Shown piece by piece: positions 50,152-58,899 of a DNA stretch of 64,000 nt. The notes below the pieces were generated by a model. That model saw only the letters and a list, made by a program, of their open reading frames with translations, did no database searches and was not told where the DNA came from. Every line of letters starts with the position of its first letter. The first letter of the stretch is position 1. This DNA comes from Vibrio splendidus (GTDB lineage Bacteria > Pseudomonadota > Gammaproteobacteria > Enterobacterales > Vibrionaceae). The DNA is taken from positions 124,001 to 188,000 of the forward strand of contig NZ_LNRF01000006.1 of the NCBI RefSeq assembly GCF_001557875.1, written 5' to 3'. The position numbers and the translations under genes are program-made.

Positions 50152-50634
50152 TTATAGTTTTATATCTACGACAGAGAGCGAGTCTAATTGCTGCATCTTC
50201 TGCCATATTTCACTGACGGTTCTTCCGTCTTGCGGGATCACTCGCGCAGGACAAAGATCATAAAGCGGCTGTGTTACAAAAGGATATTTGTAGATATCAC
50301 TGCGTGGTAATTCTGGATCGCTATCAGAAACCACCTCTCCAAACAGCACAATATCAAGATCGAGTTTTCGATCTTGAAGTTTGTGCGCATCTTGAGAGCG
50401 ACCCCATTTAAACTCAATTGTACGCAGCTGCTGTGAAAATTCAGTCAATGAGAGTGACGTGTCGAGCTCTATCACAAAGTTATAAAACGGATGGCTATTA
50501 AAACCCACGGGCTCACAGTGATAGATTTTAGAGCATTTAAGGTTAGTCCCTAACGATTGAAGCTCTGTCCATGCCACCCTTGCATGCTTATCGCGGTCTA
50601 TGTTCGTGCCAACGCCAACATAGGCTATTGTCAT
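50152..50634 (-). CDS. folK: FolK, 6-hydroxymethyl-7,8-dihydropterin pyrophosphokinase
   Basis: HPPK of 160 residues with YVGVGTNI at the start, the substrate segment HPFYNFVIELDT and the metal-binding DRKLDLDIVLFG (about 92-103). It acts just after FolB in folate synthesis, and its start overlaps the folB stop by four bases. Some genomes carry a second folK next to panB; this one may be the second copy. Confidence 0.9.
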   Translation of the reverse strand: MTIAYVGVGTNIDRDKHARVAWTELQSLGTNLKCSKIYHCEPVGFNSHPFYNFVIELDTSLSLTEFSQQLRTIEFKWGRSQDAHKLQDRKLDLDIVLFGEVVSDSDPELPRSDIYKYPFVTQPLYDLCPARVIPQDGRTVSEIWQKMQQLDSLSVVDIKL

Positions 50635-50990
50635 GCTTGACCTCGTTCGATGATCACGCCAACGGCTTTTGCTTGTGGCACTGCGCCCGGTTTAGCTAAA
50701 CGGATTTTAATCCAAGGTACAGAGAATTGAGTCATGATCAATTCAGCTACTTCTTCTGCCACACGCTCCACCAATAGGAATCGGCCATTCGCAATATGGT
50801 CAAGCACGGCAGTACTCACTGTCGAGTAATCCAAAGCATCAACCACATCATCACTCTTACCTGCTGGGCGGTTGTCATGAGCCATTTCAATATCAAGCAC
50901 AAGTTTTTGTTTAATCTCTTGTTCCCAATCGTAAACACCGATCGTTGTAATTACTTCTAGCTGTTCAATGAAAACTTTATCCAATGCCAT
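50631..50990 (-). CDS. folB: FolB, dihydroneopterin aldolase
   Basis: Aldolase/epimerase of 119 residues, the E. coli length, starting MALDKVFIEQLEVITTIGVY. The substrate glutamate lies in the LVERVAEEVAELI segment, and the C-terminal KPGAVPQAKAVGVIIER is typical. The ATG at 50988-50990 follows AGGACAA; an in-frame upstream codon at 51020 is less likely. Divergent from plsY. Confidence 0.94.
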   Translation of the reverse strand: MALDKVFIEQLEVITTIGVYDWEQEIKQKLVLDIEMAHDNRPAGKSDDVVDALDYSTVSTAVLDHIANGRFLLVERVAEEVAELIMTQFSVPWIKIRLAKPGAVPQAKAVGVIIERGQA

Positions 50991-51128
50991 GACTTGTCCT
51001 TTTAGAGGTCGGATACCCATATTGGGGAAAAAAACGTATTATTTGCGTAATTCGAGATATGATATCAATTACTCTTGGATTGAGCATTATTTTCCCATCG
51101 CTAGGCTTATAACCGTTTAAGGAAAGAC

Positions 51129-51725
51129 ATGACCCCATTGGCACTAATCATGATCATTGCAGCCTATTTGCTAGGTTCAATCTCTAGTGCGGTCTTGATA
51201 TGCCGAGTCTTAAGACTTCCTGATCCAAGAACGGTAGGCTCCAATAACCCTGGAGCCACCAATGTACTGCGCGTTGGCGGCAAAGGCGCAGCTGCTGCTG
51301 TCCTCTTGTGTGACATGCTGAAAGGCACCATCCCTGTCTGGCTTGGCTACTACCTCAATATCGACTCGATCATTTTAGGTGTAGTGGCGATTGCTGCTTG
51401 TCTTGGCCATATGTACCCAATATTCTTCCACTTTAAAGGTGGTAAAGGCGTCGCAACCGCATTAGGCGCCATCGCCCCAATAGGATTCGATCTAACCGGT
51501 ATGATCATGGCGACTTGGTTGATTGTGGCTTTTTTGTTTCGTTACTCTTCTTTAGCGGCACTGGTTACTGTGTTGCTAGCACCTTTCTACGCTTGGTTAG
51601 TCAAACCTCAATACACACTGCCTGTAGCCATGTTGTGTTGTTTGATCGTGCTACGTCACCATCAGAATATCCGTCGCCTACTCGATGGTAGCGAACCAAA
51701 ACTCGGACAAAAAAAATCGGCTTAA
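51129..51725 (+). CDS. plsY: PlsY, acyl-phosphate:glycerol-3-phosphate acyltransferase
   Basis: Membrane enzyme of 198 residues with about five membrane segments and the three PlsY motifs: [12 protein letters not shown] (about 36-47), [21 protein letters not shown] (about 97-117) and a C-terminal [13 protein letters not shown]. It makes lysophosphatidic acid. AAGGAAAG precedes the ATG. The stop codon lies within the terminator stem. Confidence 0.95.
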   Translation: MTPLALIMIIAAYLLGSISSAVLICRVLRLPDPRTVGSNNPGATNVLRVGGKGAAAAVLLCDMLKGTIPVWLGYYLNIDSIILGVVAIAACLGHMYPIFFHFKGGKGVATALGAIAPIGFDLTGMIMATWLIVAFLFRYSSLAALVTVLLAPFYAWLVKPQYTLPVAMLCCLIVLRHHQNIRRLLDGSEPKLGQKKSA

Positions 51726-51744
51726 ACTGTCATGTTTAAGCCGA
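51717..51744. terminator. Terminator overlapping the plsY stop codon
   Basis: A perfect 10-bp stem TCGGCTTAAA / TTTAAGCCGA. On the minus strand it is followed by TTTTTTTTG, so it mainly ends the alpha/beta-hydrolase transcript; on the plus strand it has no U-run. Confidence 0.85.
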
Positions 51745-51762
51745 ACAATAATATTTAATAAC

Positions 51763-52578
51763 TTACAGCAGATGTTTATCTAAAAATGTCTTCAGCATTG
51801 TGTTCACGAACTCTGGTTGCTCTAACGAGCTAATATGACCAGCTCCAGGAATCACCACTAATTCACTGCCCGTGATGCAATCGTGCATTAAGTATGATTC
51901 AAGTACCGGACGCGGTTTATCTTCTTGGCCTACAGCAATCAAAACAGGCAGAGCAAAGCTCTCTACTGATTCAATCATATCGCGACGTCCAAACACCATT
52001 CGACCAATTCGTGCCACTTCTTCAGCGTTGTCGCCCTCAAGAGCGGATAACTGCTGAGTAAAACCTTCCACTAAAGCTGGTGTGTTGGTTTGCGCATCAT
52101 TAGCGAAGAACAGTGGAACAACCGCTTCAACAATTGGCTGAGGAACCATCTTGGTTTGAGTGATGGTATCTAACATGCTGAAGTATTTAGCGTGAGCAAC
52201 TTCTGGCTCTAGACCTACAAAAGTATCCATTAGAACCAAAGACTTGATACGAGCAGGTGCAAGTTCCACTAACTCAGTCCCCCACATACCGCCAACCGAT
52301 AAGCCAACCACTGAGAATTCTTCGATCTCTAAATGATCAAGCAGAGCTAAAATGTGCTGAGCGTAATCTTTCAAGTTGCGCATCGAAGTGGGTGCCGCTT
52401 GAGACTCACCATGCGACCAAAGCTCTGGAACAATACAGCGATACTGAGTCTTTAATGCTTCGATCTGCGGCTTCCACATTGCACTATCCCAAAGGTAGCT
52501 GTGGCCGAGTACAACAACAGGGCCTTGACCTTCATCTAGGTACGCCATCGATTGATTGTCTACTGTGAACTTGTTCAT
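51763..52578 (-). CDS. Alpha/beta-hydrolase of unknown substrate
   Basis: Hydrolase of 271 residues without signal peptide. VVLGHSYLWD forms the oxyanion region (about 28-37), the nucleophile elbow is GLSVGGMWG (Ser about 95), an acid lies in the IAVGQEDKPRP segment and the histidine in PGAGHISSLEQPE near 250. Resembles 3-oxoadipate enol-lactonase-like and related esterases, but no pathway genes surround it. Transcribed alone between plsY and tsaD. Confidence 0.85.
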   Translation of the reverse strand: MNKFTVDNQSMAYLDEGQGPVVVLGHSYLWDSAMWKPQIEALKTQYRCIVPELWSHGESQAAPTSMRNLKDYAQHILALLDHLEIEEFSVVGLSVGGMWGTELVELAPARIKSLVLMDTFVGLEPEVAHAKYFSMLDTITQTKMVPQPIVEAVVPLFFANDAQTNTPALVEGFTQQLSALEGDNAEEVARIGRMVFGRRDMIESVESFALPVLIAVGQEDKPRPVLESYLMHDCITGSELVVIPGAGHISSLEQPEFVNTMLKTFLDKHLL

Positions 52579-52635
52579 CTTCTTCCCTAATCTCTATCAG
52601 CAATTATTTATCGACATACAGTCGGTAAGCTAGGA

Positions 52636-52665
52636 TATAAAAACGGCCGCACAAGGCGACCGTTT
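52636..52665 (-). terminator. Terminator after tsaD
   Basis: On the minus strand, AAACGGTCGCC / GCGGCCGTTT stem with a TTGT loop, followed by TTATATCC-type sequence. Confidence 0.75.
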
Positions 52666-52684
52666 ATCGAAACACTATGGTTTA

Positions 52685-53701
52685 TTACGCAATTGGCTCC
52701 AGTTGGTCAATTGGCCAACGCGGTGTGGCATGAACAGACAAATCAGCCGTTTCGCCATTCTTCAGGCGCTGCATGCCCGCATAAGCGATCATTGCACCAT
52801 TATCTGTACAGAACTCAGTGCGTGGGTAGTACACCTCACCACCGATTTTCTTAGCAAGAGCTTCAAGCTCAACACGCAGTTGTTTGTTGGCACTTACACC
52901 GCCAGCAATCACTATACGTTTCATGCCTGTTTCTACCAAGGCACGCTTACACTTGATTACCAAGGTTGCACAAACGGCTTCTTGGAACGCATAAGCGATA
53001 TCAGCACGAGTTTGGTCATCATTGTCGTTGTCACGAATGGTATTCGCTGCGAACGTCTTCAGACCAGAAAAACTCATATCTAAACCCGGACGATCGGTCA
53101 TTGGACGCGGGAACTTAAAGCGGCCCGGAGTGCCTTTTTCTGCCAGACGAGATAGCAGTGGACCACCAGGGTAATCTAAGCCCATCAGTTTCGCGGTTTT
53201 ATCAAACGCTTCACCCGCCGCATCATCAATCGATTCGCCGAGGATTCGGTATTCACCAATACCTTTCACTTCGACCATCATGGTATGCCCGCCAGAAACC
53301 AGCAGAGCCACAAATGGGAATGGTGGTGGGTTATCTTCTAGCATTGGCGCAAGAAGGTGACCTTCCATATGGTGAACAGGCACAGCAGGCACGCCCCACG
53401 CATAAGCAATACTGCGACCAATCGTTGCACCAACCAGCAGTGCACCCACTAAACCAGGGCCAGCAGTGTAAGCCACACCATCAATGTCTTTCGACGTTAG
53501 GTTCGCTTCAGCTAATGCCGCTTTAATAAGAGGAATTGTTTTTTTCACGTGGTCACGCGACGCTAGCTCAGGCACCACACCACCGTAATCGGCGTGCAAC
53601 TTTACTTGGCTATATAATTGATGAGAAAGCAGCCCTTGCTCATCATCATAAATCGCGATTCCTGTTTCATCACAAGAGGTTTCAATACCAATAATGCGCA
53701 T
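52685..53701 (-). CDS. tsaD: TsaD, tRNA N6-threonylcarbamoyltransferase subunit
   Basis: ASKHA-fold protein of 338 residues that transfers threonylcarbamoyl to A37 of ANN-decoding tRNAs with TsaB and TsaE. The metal site [10 protein letters not shown] is near 110-119, and the N-terminal [11 protein letters not shown] and the SGGHT phosphate motif are intact. The ATG at 53699-53701 gives the family length; a more upstream in-frame codon adds a basic extension that is not homologous. Diverges from rpsU. Confidence 0.96.
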   Translation of the reverse strand: MRIIGIETSCDETGIAIYDDEQGLLSHQLYSQVKLHADYGGVVPELASRDHVKKTIPLIKAALAEANLTSKDIDGVAYTAGPGLVGALLVGATIGRSIAYAWGVPAVPVHHMEGHLLAPMLEDNPPPFPFVALLVSGGHTMMVEVKGIGEYRILGESIDDAAGEAFDKTAKLMGLDYPGGPLLSRLAEKGTPGRFKFPRPMTDRPGLDMSFSGLKTFAANTIRDNDNDDQTRADIAYAFQEAVCATLVIKCKRALVETGMKRIVIAGGVSANKQLRVELEALAKKIGGEVYYPRTEFCTDNGAMIAYAGMQRLKNGETADLSVHATPRWPIDQLEPIA

Positions 53702-53769
53702 AATTTTCTCGGCACGCTTTCGTCTAAAATGGGAAATTAGCGCAATATTACCCTGCCTAAGCTCTTCAA

Positions 53770-53833
53770 ACAAATATTGTACAGACTATAATCGACAAAG
53801 TGCTTTACAAAGCCACTGTGATCGGATTAAAAT
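53770..53833 (+). promoter_or_regulatory. Candidate tandem promoters of the rpsU-dnaG-rpoD cluster
   Basis: First: CTTCAA, 17 bases, TATAAT (53787-53792). Second: TTTACA (53804-53809), 18 bases, TAAAAT (53828-53833). Both lie in the 258-base gap before rpsU. The stretch after them (53834-53950) shows no gene. Confidence 0.5.
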
Positions 53834-53959
53834 TCCGCACCATTTTTGATCAAGCTGGTTAATGGCCAAACACGAATAGAGAGTTAGCTCGATGGGTAAC
53901 TTCTCTGATTTGGTACTGAGTAGCCAGCGATAATGAATAACCCCTGAGGTGAAAGGCAT

Positions 53960-54175
53960 ATGCCAATAGTTAAAGTACGTGAAAACGAACCGTTCGACGT
54001 TGCACTACGTCGTTTCAAGCGCTCTTGTGAAAAAGCAGGTATCCTTTCTGAAGTTCGCCGTCGCGAGCACTACGAAAAGCCAACTACAGTTCGCAAACGC
54101 GCTAAAGCAGCAGCTCAAAAGCGTCACGCTAAGAAGCTAGCTCGCGAAAACGCACGTCGCGTTCGCCTGTACTAA
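53960..54175 (+). CDS. rpsU: 30S ribosomal protein S21 (bS21)
   Basis: Basic protein of 71 residues matching S21 ([20 protein letters not shown] and a lysine/arginine-rich C-terminus). It helps the 30S subunit pair with the Shine-Dalgarno sequence. First gene of the macromolecular synthesis cluster, preceded by GAGGTGAAAGG. Confidence 0.98.
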   Translation: MPIVKVRENEPFDVALRRFKRSCEKAGILSEVRRREHYEKPTTVRKRAKAAAQKRHAKKLARENARRVRLY

Positions 54176-54200
54176 TAACTTAATCCATAAGGACTGAGTT

Positions 54201-54644
54201 ATGGCTCTTATTGAACAACTCAAAGAAGAGCAAAAATTAGCGATGAAAGCCAAGGACAAACCGCGCCTTGGCACTATCCGCTTAGCTCTTTCAGCAATTA
54301 AGCAACGTGAAGTTGACGAACGGATCACTCTGAACGACGACGACATTCTTGCTGTATTAGTTAAAATGGTTAAGCAACGTCGCGATTCTGTTGCTCAATA
54401 TGAATCGGCAAATCGTCAAGATCTTGCTGACGTGGAAAAAGCAGAAATTACGGTACTTGAAGGCTTTATGCCTCAACCGCTAACTGATGAAGAAGTTATT
54501 GCACTACTTGATAGCGCAATCGCCGAAGCTCAACCAGCGGGCATGCAAGACATGGGTAAAGTAATGGCTATCTTGAAACCACAAATTCAAGGGCGTGCAG
54601 ATATGGGTAAAGTTAGTGGTTTAGTTCGTTCTAAACTCGCTTAA
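54201..54644 (+). CDS. yqeY: YqeY family (GatB/Yqey domain) protein
   Basis: Protein of 147 residues with the YqeY pattern: a helical N-terminus (LIEQLKEEQKLAMKAKDK, RLALSAIKQREVD) and the C-terminal tail-like domain shared with GatB, a possible tRNA-binding fold. Function unknown. It lies between rpsU and dnaG; E. coli has no gene here. Starts 25 bases after rpsU. Confidence 0.92.
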   Translation: MALIEQLKEEQKLAMKAKDKPRLGTIRLALSAIKQREVDERITLNDDDILAVLVKMVKQRRDSVAQYESANRQDLADVEKAEITVLEGFMPQPLTDEEVIALLDSAIAEAQPAGMQDMGKVMAILKPQIQGRADMGKVSGLVRSKLA

Positions 54645-54660
54645 TCCCAAATCAAATTGC

Positions 54661-54702
54661 AACAAGCCGTGCAATCCTTCGGAACGCACGGCTTGTTTGT
54701 AT
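54661..54702 (+). terminator. Attenuator-type terminator between yqeY and dnaG
   Basis: An 11-bp stem ACAAGCCGTGC / GCACGGCTTGT, with an inner TCC-TTC-GGA helix, is followed by TTGTATCTG. The weak U-run suggests partial termination, which would lower dnaG relative to rpsU. Confidence 0.7.
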
Positions 54703-54763
54703 CTGTAACCTATTCAAACTATTATTATCCACACTCTAAGTTAGTGCATTTTTCTAAGGTTTT

Positions 54764-56515
54764 ATGGCAGGACACATCCCGCGTAGTTTCATCGATGATC
54801 TCCTAGCGCGTCTCGACATTGTCGACATTGTGGACGCACGCGTGAAACTTAAGAAAAAAGGCAAAAACTATGGTGCTTGTTGCCCATTCCACAACGAAAA
54901 GACCCCTTCTTTTAGCGTAAGCCAAGAAAAACAGTTTTATCACTGCTTTGGTTGTGGCGTACACGGTAATGCTATCGACTTCATTATGGAGTTCGAACGT
55001 CTCGATTTTGTTGAAGCTATTGAAGAGTTAGCCTCTTTCTTGGGCCTCGATGTTCCTAGAGAACAGCGTAGCGGCGAGATATCAACAGCACCAAGAGCCA
55101 ACAGCGAACAAAAACGTAACCTCTACGATTTGATGGGCGGCATCAGTAATTTTTACCGCTCTCAACTGAAAATATCAGCCAACAAACCTGCGATTGATTA
55201 CCTAAAGAATCGTGGTCTTTCTGGCGAAATTGTCCAGAAGTTTGGTATTGGTTATGTGGCCGATGAGTGGGACTTAGTTCGTAAGAACTTTGGCCAACAG
55301 AAAGAAGCCCAAGACATGCTCGTGACTGGCGGCATGTTAATTGAGAACGATAAAGGTAACCGATACGACCGATTCCGTGGACGCGTAATGTTCCCGATTC
55401 GCGATCGTCGTGGTCGTGTGATTGGTTTTGGTGGTCGTGTATTAGAAGACGGTACTCCAAAATATCTCAACTCACCAGAAACGCCTATTTTCCATAAAGG
55501 TAAAGAGCTTTACGGCCTTTATGAAGTGCTGCAAGCCTACCGTGAACCGCCGCAAATTCTTGTGGTTGAAGGTTACATGGATGTCGTGGCACTCGCGCAA
55601 TATGGTGTTGATTACTCAGTGGCATCACTGGGCACCTCGACAACAGGCGACCACGTTCAAATGTTGTTCCGCCAAACCAGCACTGTGGTTTGTTGCTACG
55701 ATGGTGACCGAGCAGGTAAAGAAGCCGCATGGCGCGCATTAGAAAACGCACTTGAGTATCTGAAAACAGGTAACACGCTTAAGTTTCTGTTCTTGCCCGA
55801 CGGTGAAGACCCAGACAGCTATATTAGAGAGCATGGCAAAGCCGCTTTCGAACAGCTAGTTCACAATGCGACGCCACTTTCGACCTATTTGTTCGATAAC
55901 CTGATTGAAATACACAAGTTAAACTTGGGAACAACCGAAGGGAAATCAGCACTGCGTGCACACGCCAGCGCCTTGATTAATAAAATTCCTGACAGTTACT
56001 TCCAAGAATTGCTCGAAAAACTGCTCGATGAGCGAACTGGATTTGATAACCAATTGAGACGAGCTCGTGTTCATACACAGAACCCGACACCTCAACCGCA
56101 TAAAGAGCTGAAGCGCACTCCAATGCGTGAAGTTATCGCTTTGCTTATCCAAAATCCGAGCTATGCTGATATGGTACCGGATTTATCAAGTGTCAAAGGC
56201 TTACAATTGCCCGGACTAAGTTTATTCGTCGAAGTACTTGATAAATGCCACGCGCATCCCCATATCAACACAGGCCAATTATTAGAGCATTGGCGACACA
56301 ATAAACATGAGGCTCTTCTGTCTCGTCTCGCGAGCTGGGAAATCCCCCTCGACGAAGACAATCAAGAAGACATATTTTTAGACTCATTGGACAACATACT
56401 TGCCCAGTGCGTTGAAAAACAAATTGAAAACCTGCAGGCCAAAGCAAGAAGCGTCGGTTTATCAGCCGAAGAAAAAAGGGAGCTACTAGCTTTAATGCTA
56501 GATCTAAAAGCGTAA
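54764..56515 (+). CDS. dnaG: DnaG, DNA primase
   Basis: Primase of 583 residues. The CHC2 zinc finger uses Cys40, His43, Cys61 and Cys64; the TOPRIM core has VVEGYMDVVAL (about 265-275) and YDGDRAGKEAA (about 310). A C-terminal helicase-binding domain interacts with DnaB. It makes replication primers. In the E. coli cluster it also precedes rpoD. Confidence 0.97.
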   Translation: MAGHIPRSFIDDLLARLDIVDIVDARVKLKKKGKNYGACCPFHNEKTPSFSVSQEKQFYHCFGCGVHGNAIDFIMEFERLDFVEAIEELASFLGLDVPREQRSGEISTAPRANSEQKRNLYDLMGGISNFYRSQLKISANKPAIDYLKNRGLSGEIVQKFGIGYVADEWDLVRKNFGQQKEAQDMLVTGGMLIENDKGNRYDRFRGRVMFPIRDRRGRVIGFGGRVLEDGTPKYLNSPETPIFHKGKELYGLYEVLQAYREPPQILVVEGYMDVVALAQYGVDYSVASLGTSTTGDHVQMLFRQTSTVVCCYDGDRAGKEAAWRALENALEYLKTGNTLKFLFLPDGEDPDSYIREHGKAAFEQLVHNATPLSTYLFDNLIEIHKLNLGTTEGKSALRAHASALINKIPDSYFQELLEKLLDERTGFDNQLRRARVHTQNPTPQPHKELKRTPMREVIALLIQNPSYADMVPDLSSVKGLQLPGLSLFVEVLDKCHAHPHINTGQLLEHWRHNKHEALLSRLASWEIPLDEDNQEDIFLDSLDNILAQCVEKQIENLQAKARSVGLSAEEKRELLALMLDLKA

Positions 56516-56614
56516 CCCTGTTTGATTAGTCAGCATTTAATAAATTTGTTAACATAATTGGTTTGCATTTGAGAATGCAACGTCCTTCACCAGACCTGAA
56601 GTTGGATATCATCT

Positions 56615-58459
56615 ATGGATCAAAATCCGCAGTCACAGCTAAAATTACTTGTTATTAAAGGCAAGGAACAAGGCTATCTGACCTACGCCGAAGTAAACGA
56701 CCACCTACCTGCAGAAATCGTGGATTCTGAACAGGTAGAAGACATCATTCAAATGATCAACGACATGGGTATCAAGGTAGTTGAAACTGCACCTGATGCT
56801 GATGATCTAGCACTTAATGATGACGATGCCAATATAGATGAAGATGCAGCCGAAGCTGCAGCTGCTGCGCTTTCAAGCGTAGAAAGCGAGATTGGCCGTA
56901 CTACTGACCCAGTTCGTATGTACATGCGTGAAATGGGTACGGTTGAACTACTGACTCGTGAAGGCGAAATCGACATTGCGAAACGTATTGAAGATGGTAT
57001 CAATACAGTTCAACTATCGGTTGCTGAGTACCCAGGCACTATTCCATACATCTTGGAGCAGTTTGACCGTGTACAAGCAGAAGAGATTCGCTTAACAGAC
57101 CTAATCAATGGCTTTGTTGACCCTGACGACGATGGCACAGCTGCGCCAACGGCGACTCACATCGGTTCAGAACTTGCTGAGACTGATCTGGAAGACGAAG
57201 ACAAAGAAGACGCAGAAGACGACGAGGAAGAGGAAGAAGAAGATACAGGTATCGATCCTGAGCTTGCTCTTGAGAAGTTCACAGCGCTTCGTACTAGCTA
57301 CCAAAACCGTCAGCTAGCGATCAACGAGTACGGCCATGAAAGCCCGAAAGCAACGCTTGCAACGACAATGATGCAAGACGTATTCAAAGAGTTCCGTCTA
57401 ACACCAAAACAGTTTGATTACCTAGTAAACGAACTGCGTAACTCTATGGATCGCGTACGTACTCAAGAACGCCTAATCATGCGTCAAACGGTTGAGTACG
57501 GCAAAATGCCGAAGAAATCTTTCATTGCTCTATTTACTGGCAACGAATCTAGCGAAGCATGGTTGGATGAAGTTCTTGCTTCAGACAAACCATACGCAGA
57601 AAAGATCAAACGTAACGAGCACGACATCCGTCGCTCTATCCAAAAACTGGATATGATCGAACGTGAAACGTCTCTTACTGTTCAAAGCATCAAAGATATC
57701 AGCCGTCGTATGTCTATCGGTGAAGCGAAAGCTCGTCGTGCGAAGAAAGAGATGGTTGAAGCAAACTTACGTCTAGTAATCTCGATTGCTAAGAAGTACA
57801 CAAACCGTGGTCTACAATTCCTGGATCTAATCCAAGAAGGTAACATCGGTCTGATGAAAGCGGTAGATAAGTTTGAATACCGTCGTGGTTACAAGTTCTC
57901 TACTTACGCTACTTGGTGGATCCGTCAAGCAATCACTCGTTCGATTGCCGACCAAGCTCGTACTATCCGTATTCCGGTTCACATGATCGAAACGATCAAC
58001 AAACTAAACCGTATCTCTCGTCAAATGCTACAAGAGATGGGTCGTGAACCACTTCCGGAAGAACTGGCTGAACGCATGCAAATGCCTGAAGACAAGATCC
58101 GTAAAGTACTGAAAATCGCTAAAGAGCCAATCTCAATGGAGACACCAATCGGTGACGACGAAGATTCGCACCTAGGTGATTTCATCGAGGATACAACGCT
58201 AGAACTACCTTTAGACTCTGCAACGGCAACAAGCCTACGCGGTGCAACTAAAGACGTTCTTGCTGGCCTAACACCTCGTGAAGCTAAAGTACTGCGTATG
58301 CGTTTCGGTATCGACATGAACACTGACCACACTCTTGAAGAAGTGGGCAAACAGTTCGACGTAACTCGTGAACGTATCCGTCAGATCGAAGCAAAAGCAC
58401 TGCGTAAACTTCGTCACCCAAGCCGCTCAGAAACTCTGCGTAGCTTCCTAGACGAGTAA
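56615..58459 (+). CDS. rpoD: RpoD, RNA polymerase sigma-70
   Basis: Primary sigma factor of 614 residues. Region 1.1, then 1.2 ([11 protein letters not shown]), a non-conserved domain with a strongly acidic Glu/Asp run (about 190-210), regions 2.1-2.4 ([36 protein letters not shown]), region 3 and region 4.2 helix-turn-helix ([20 protein letters not shown]). Last gene of the macromolecular synthesis cluster. Confidence 0.98.
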   Translation: MDQNPQSQLKLLVIKGKEQGYLTYAEVNDHLPAEIVDSEQVEDIIQMINDMGIKVVETAPDADDLALNDDDANIDEDAAEAAAAALSSVESEIGRTTDPVRMYMREMGTVELLTREGEIDIAKRIEDGINTVQLSVAEYPGTIPYILEQFDRVQAEEIRLTDLINGFVDPDDDGTAAPTATHIGSELAETDLEDEDKEDAEDDEEEEEEDTGIDPELALEKFTALRTSYQNRQLAINEYGHESPKATLATTMMQDVFKEFRLTPKQFDYLVNELRNSMDRVRTQERLIMRQTVEYGKMPKKSFIALFTGNESSEAWLDEVLASDKPYAEKIKRNEHDIRRSIQKLDMIERETSLTVQSIKDISRRMSIGEAKARRAKKEMVEANLRLVISIAKKYTNRGLQFLDLIQEGNIGLMKAVDKFEYRRGYKFSTYATWWIRQAITRSIADQARTIRIPVHMIETINKLNRISRQMLQEMGREPLPEELAERMQMPEDKIRKVLKIAKEPISMETPIGDDEDSHLGDFIEDTTLELPLDSATATSLRGATKDVLAGLTPREAKVLRMRFGIDMNTDHTLEEVGKQFDVTRERIRQIEAKALRKLRHPSRSETLRSFLDE

Positions 58460-58500
58460 TCACACGCTTTAGTGTGGTTAGCTTTTAAGCATAAATAAGA

Positions 58501-58530
58501 AAAGGTGAGCGTTGGCTCACCTTTTTTTTA
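58501..58530 (+). terminator. Terminator after rpoD
   Basis: AAAGGTGAGC-GTTG-GCTCACCTTT followed by TTTTT. Confidence 0.92.
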
Positions 58531-58582
58531 TCTGTGTGATTTAAGTGGCTAAGATGTAAGCGGAATTGCCCCTTATAGTGTC

Positions 58583-58611
58583 TAGACACCACTGAATGCT
58601 TCCCCTATAAT
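58583..58611 (+). promoter_or_regulatory. Promoter of tRNA-Ile(CAU)
   Basis: TAGACA (58583-58588), 17 bases, TATAAT (58606-58611), 11 bases before the mature tRNA. The -35 hexamer is the same as that of rnpB. Confidence 0.8.
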
Positions 58612-58622
58612 CTATGCCCTAC

Positions 58623-58698
58623 GGCCCCTTAGCTCAGTGGTTAGAGCGCACGACTCATAATCGTTCGGTCCCCAGTTCAAATCTGGGAGGGGCCACCA
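58623..58698 (+). tRNA. tRNA-Ile2 with anticodon CAU (lysidine-modified, reads AUA)
   Basis: A 76-nt cloverleaf starting GGCCCC and ending GGGGCCACCA, with encoded CCA. The anticodon CAT is at 58656-58658. By sequence it matches the minor isoleucine tRNA (E. coli ileX) rather than methionine tRNA: the GGCCCCUUAGCUCAGUGGUUAGAGC start and GCGACUCAUAAUCG-like arm are characteristic. TilS converts C34 to lysidine. In E. coli ileX is also near rpoD. Confidence 0.95.
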
Positions 58699-58704
58699 AA
58701 TTAG

Positions 58705-58742
58705 AAAAGCCAGAACAGTTCATGCTGCTCTGGCTTTTTGCT
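58705..58742 (+). terminator. Terminator after tRNA-Ile
   Basis: AAAAGCCAGA.CAG / CTG.TCTGGCTTTT stem with a 6-base loop, followed by TGCTTTTC. Confidence 0.88.
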
Positions 58743-58860
58743 TTTCTAGAACAGCATAAATCACGCCCGCACTTCCTAACGGTTGGAATCGTCCCGTACA
58801 CAATTCCAATTGCCTCTCTGTGACTAAGTTTACTTTTCTTTTATAAAAAAGACGGCAATA

Positions 58861-58881
58861 TGAACGTACATAAATCGTTCA
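58861..58881 (+). promoter_or_regulatory. Inverted repeat at the metY translation start region
   Basis: TGAACG-N9-CGTTCA is a perfect 6-bp dyad ending 18 bases before the metY ATG; a further TTCA lies 4 bases on. It may be an operator (MetR- or LysR-like) or an RNA hairpin next to the ribosome site. Confidence 0.4.
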
Positions 58882-58899
58882 ATAGTTCAGGGAAGAAAC

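Noticed and set aside
52703..53526. Two plus-strand frames of about 125 codons
   Set aside because: Both are antisense to tsaD, whose coding sequence is intact and conserved.
58623..58698. Reading the CAU tRNA as tRNA-Met
   Set aside because: The acceptor and D-arm sequence match the minor isoleucine tRNA (lysidine type), not elongator or initiator methionine tRNA.
58614..58823. A 69-codon reading frame over the tRNA
   Set aside because: It contains the whole tRNA-Ile and its terminator, so it is not a gene.
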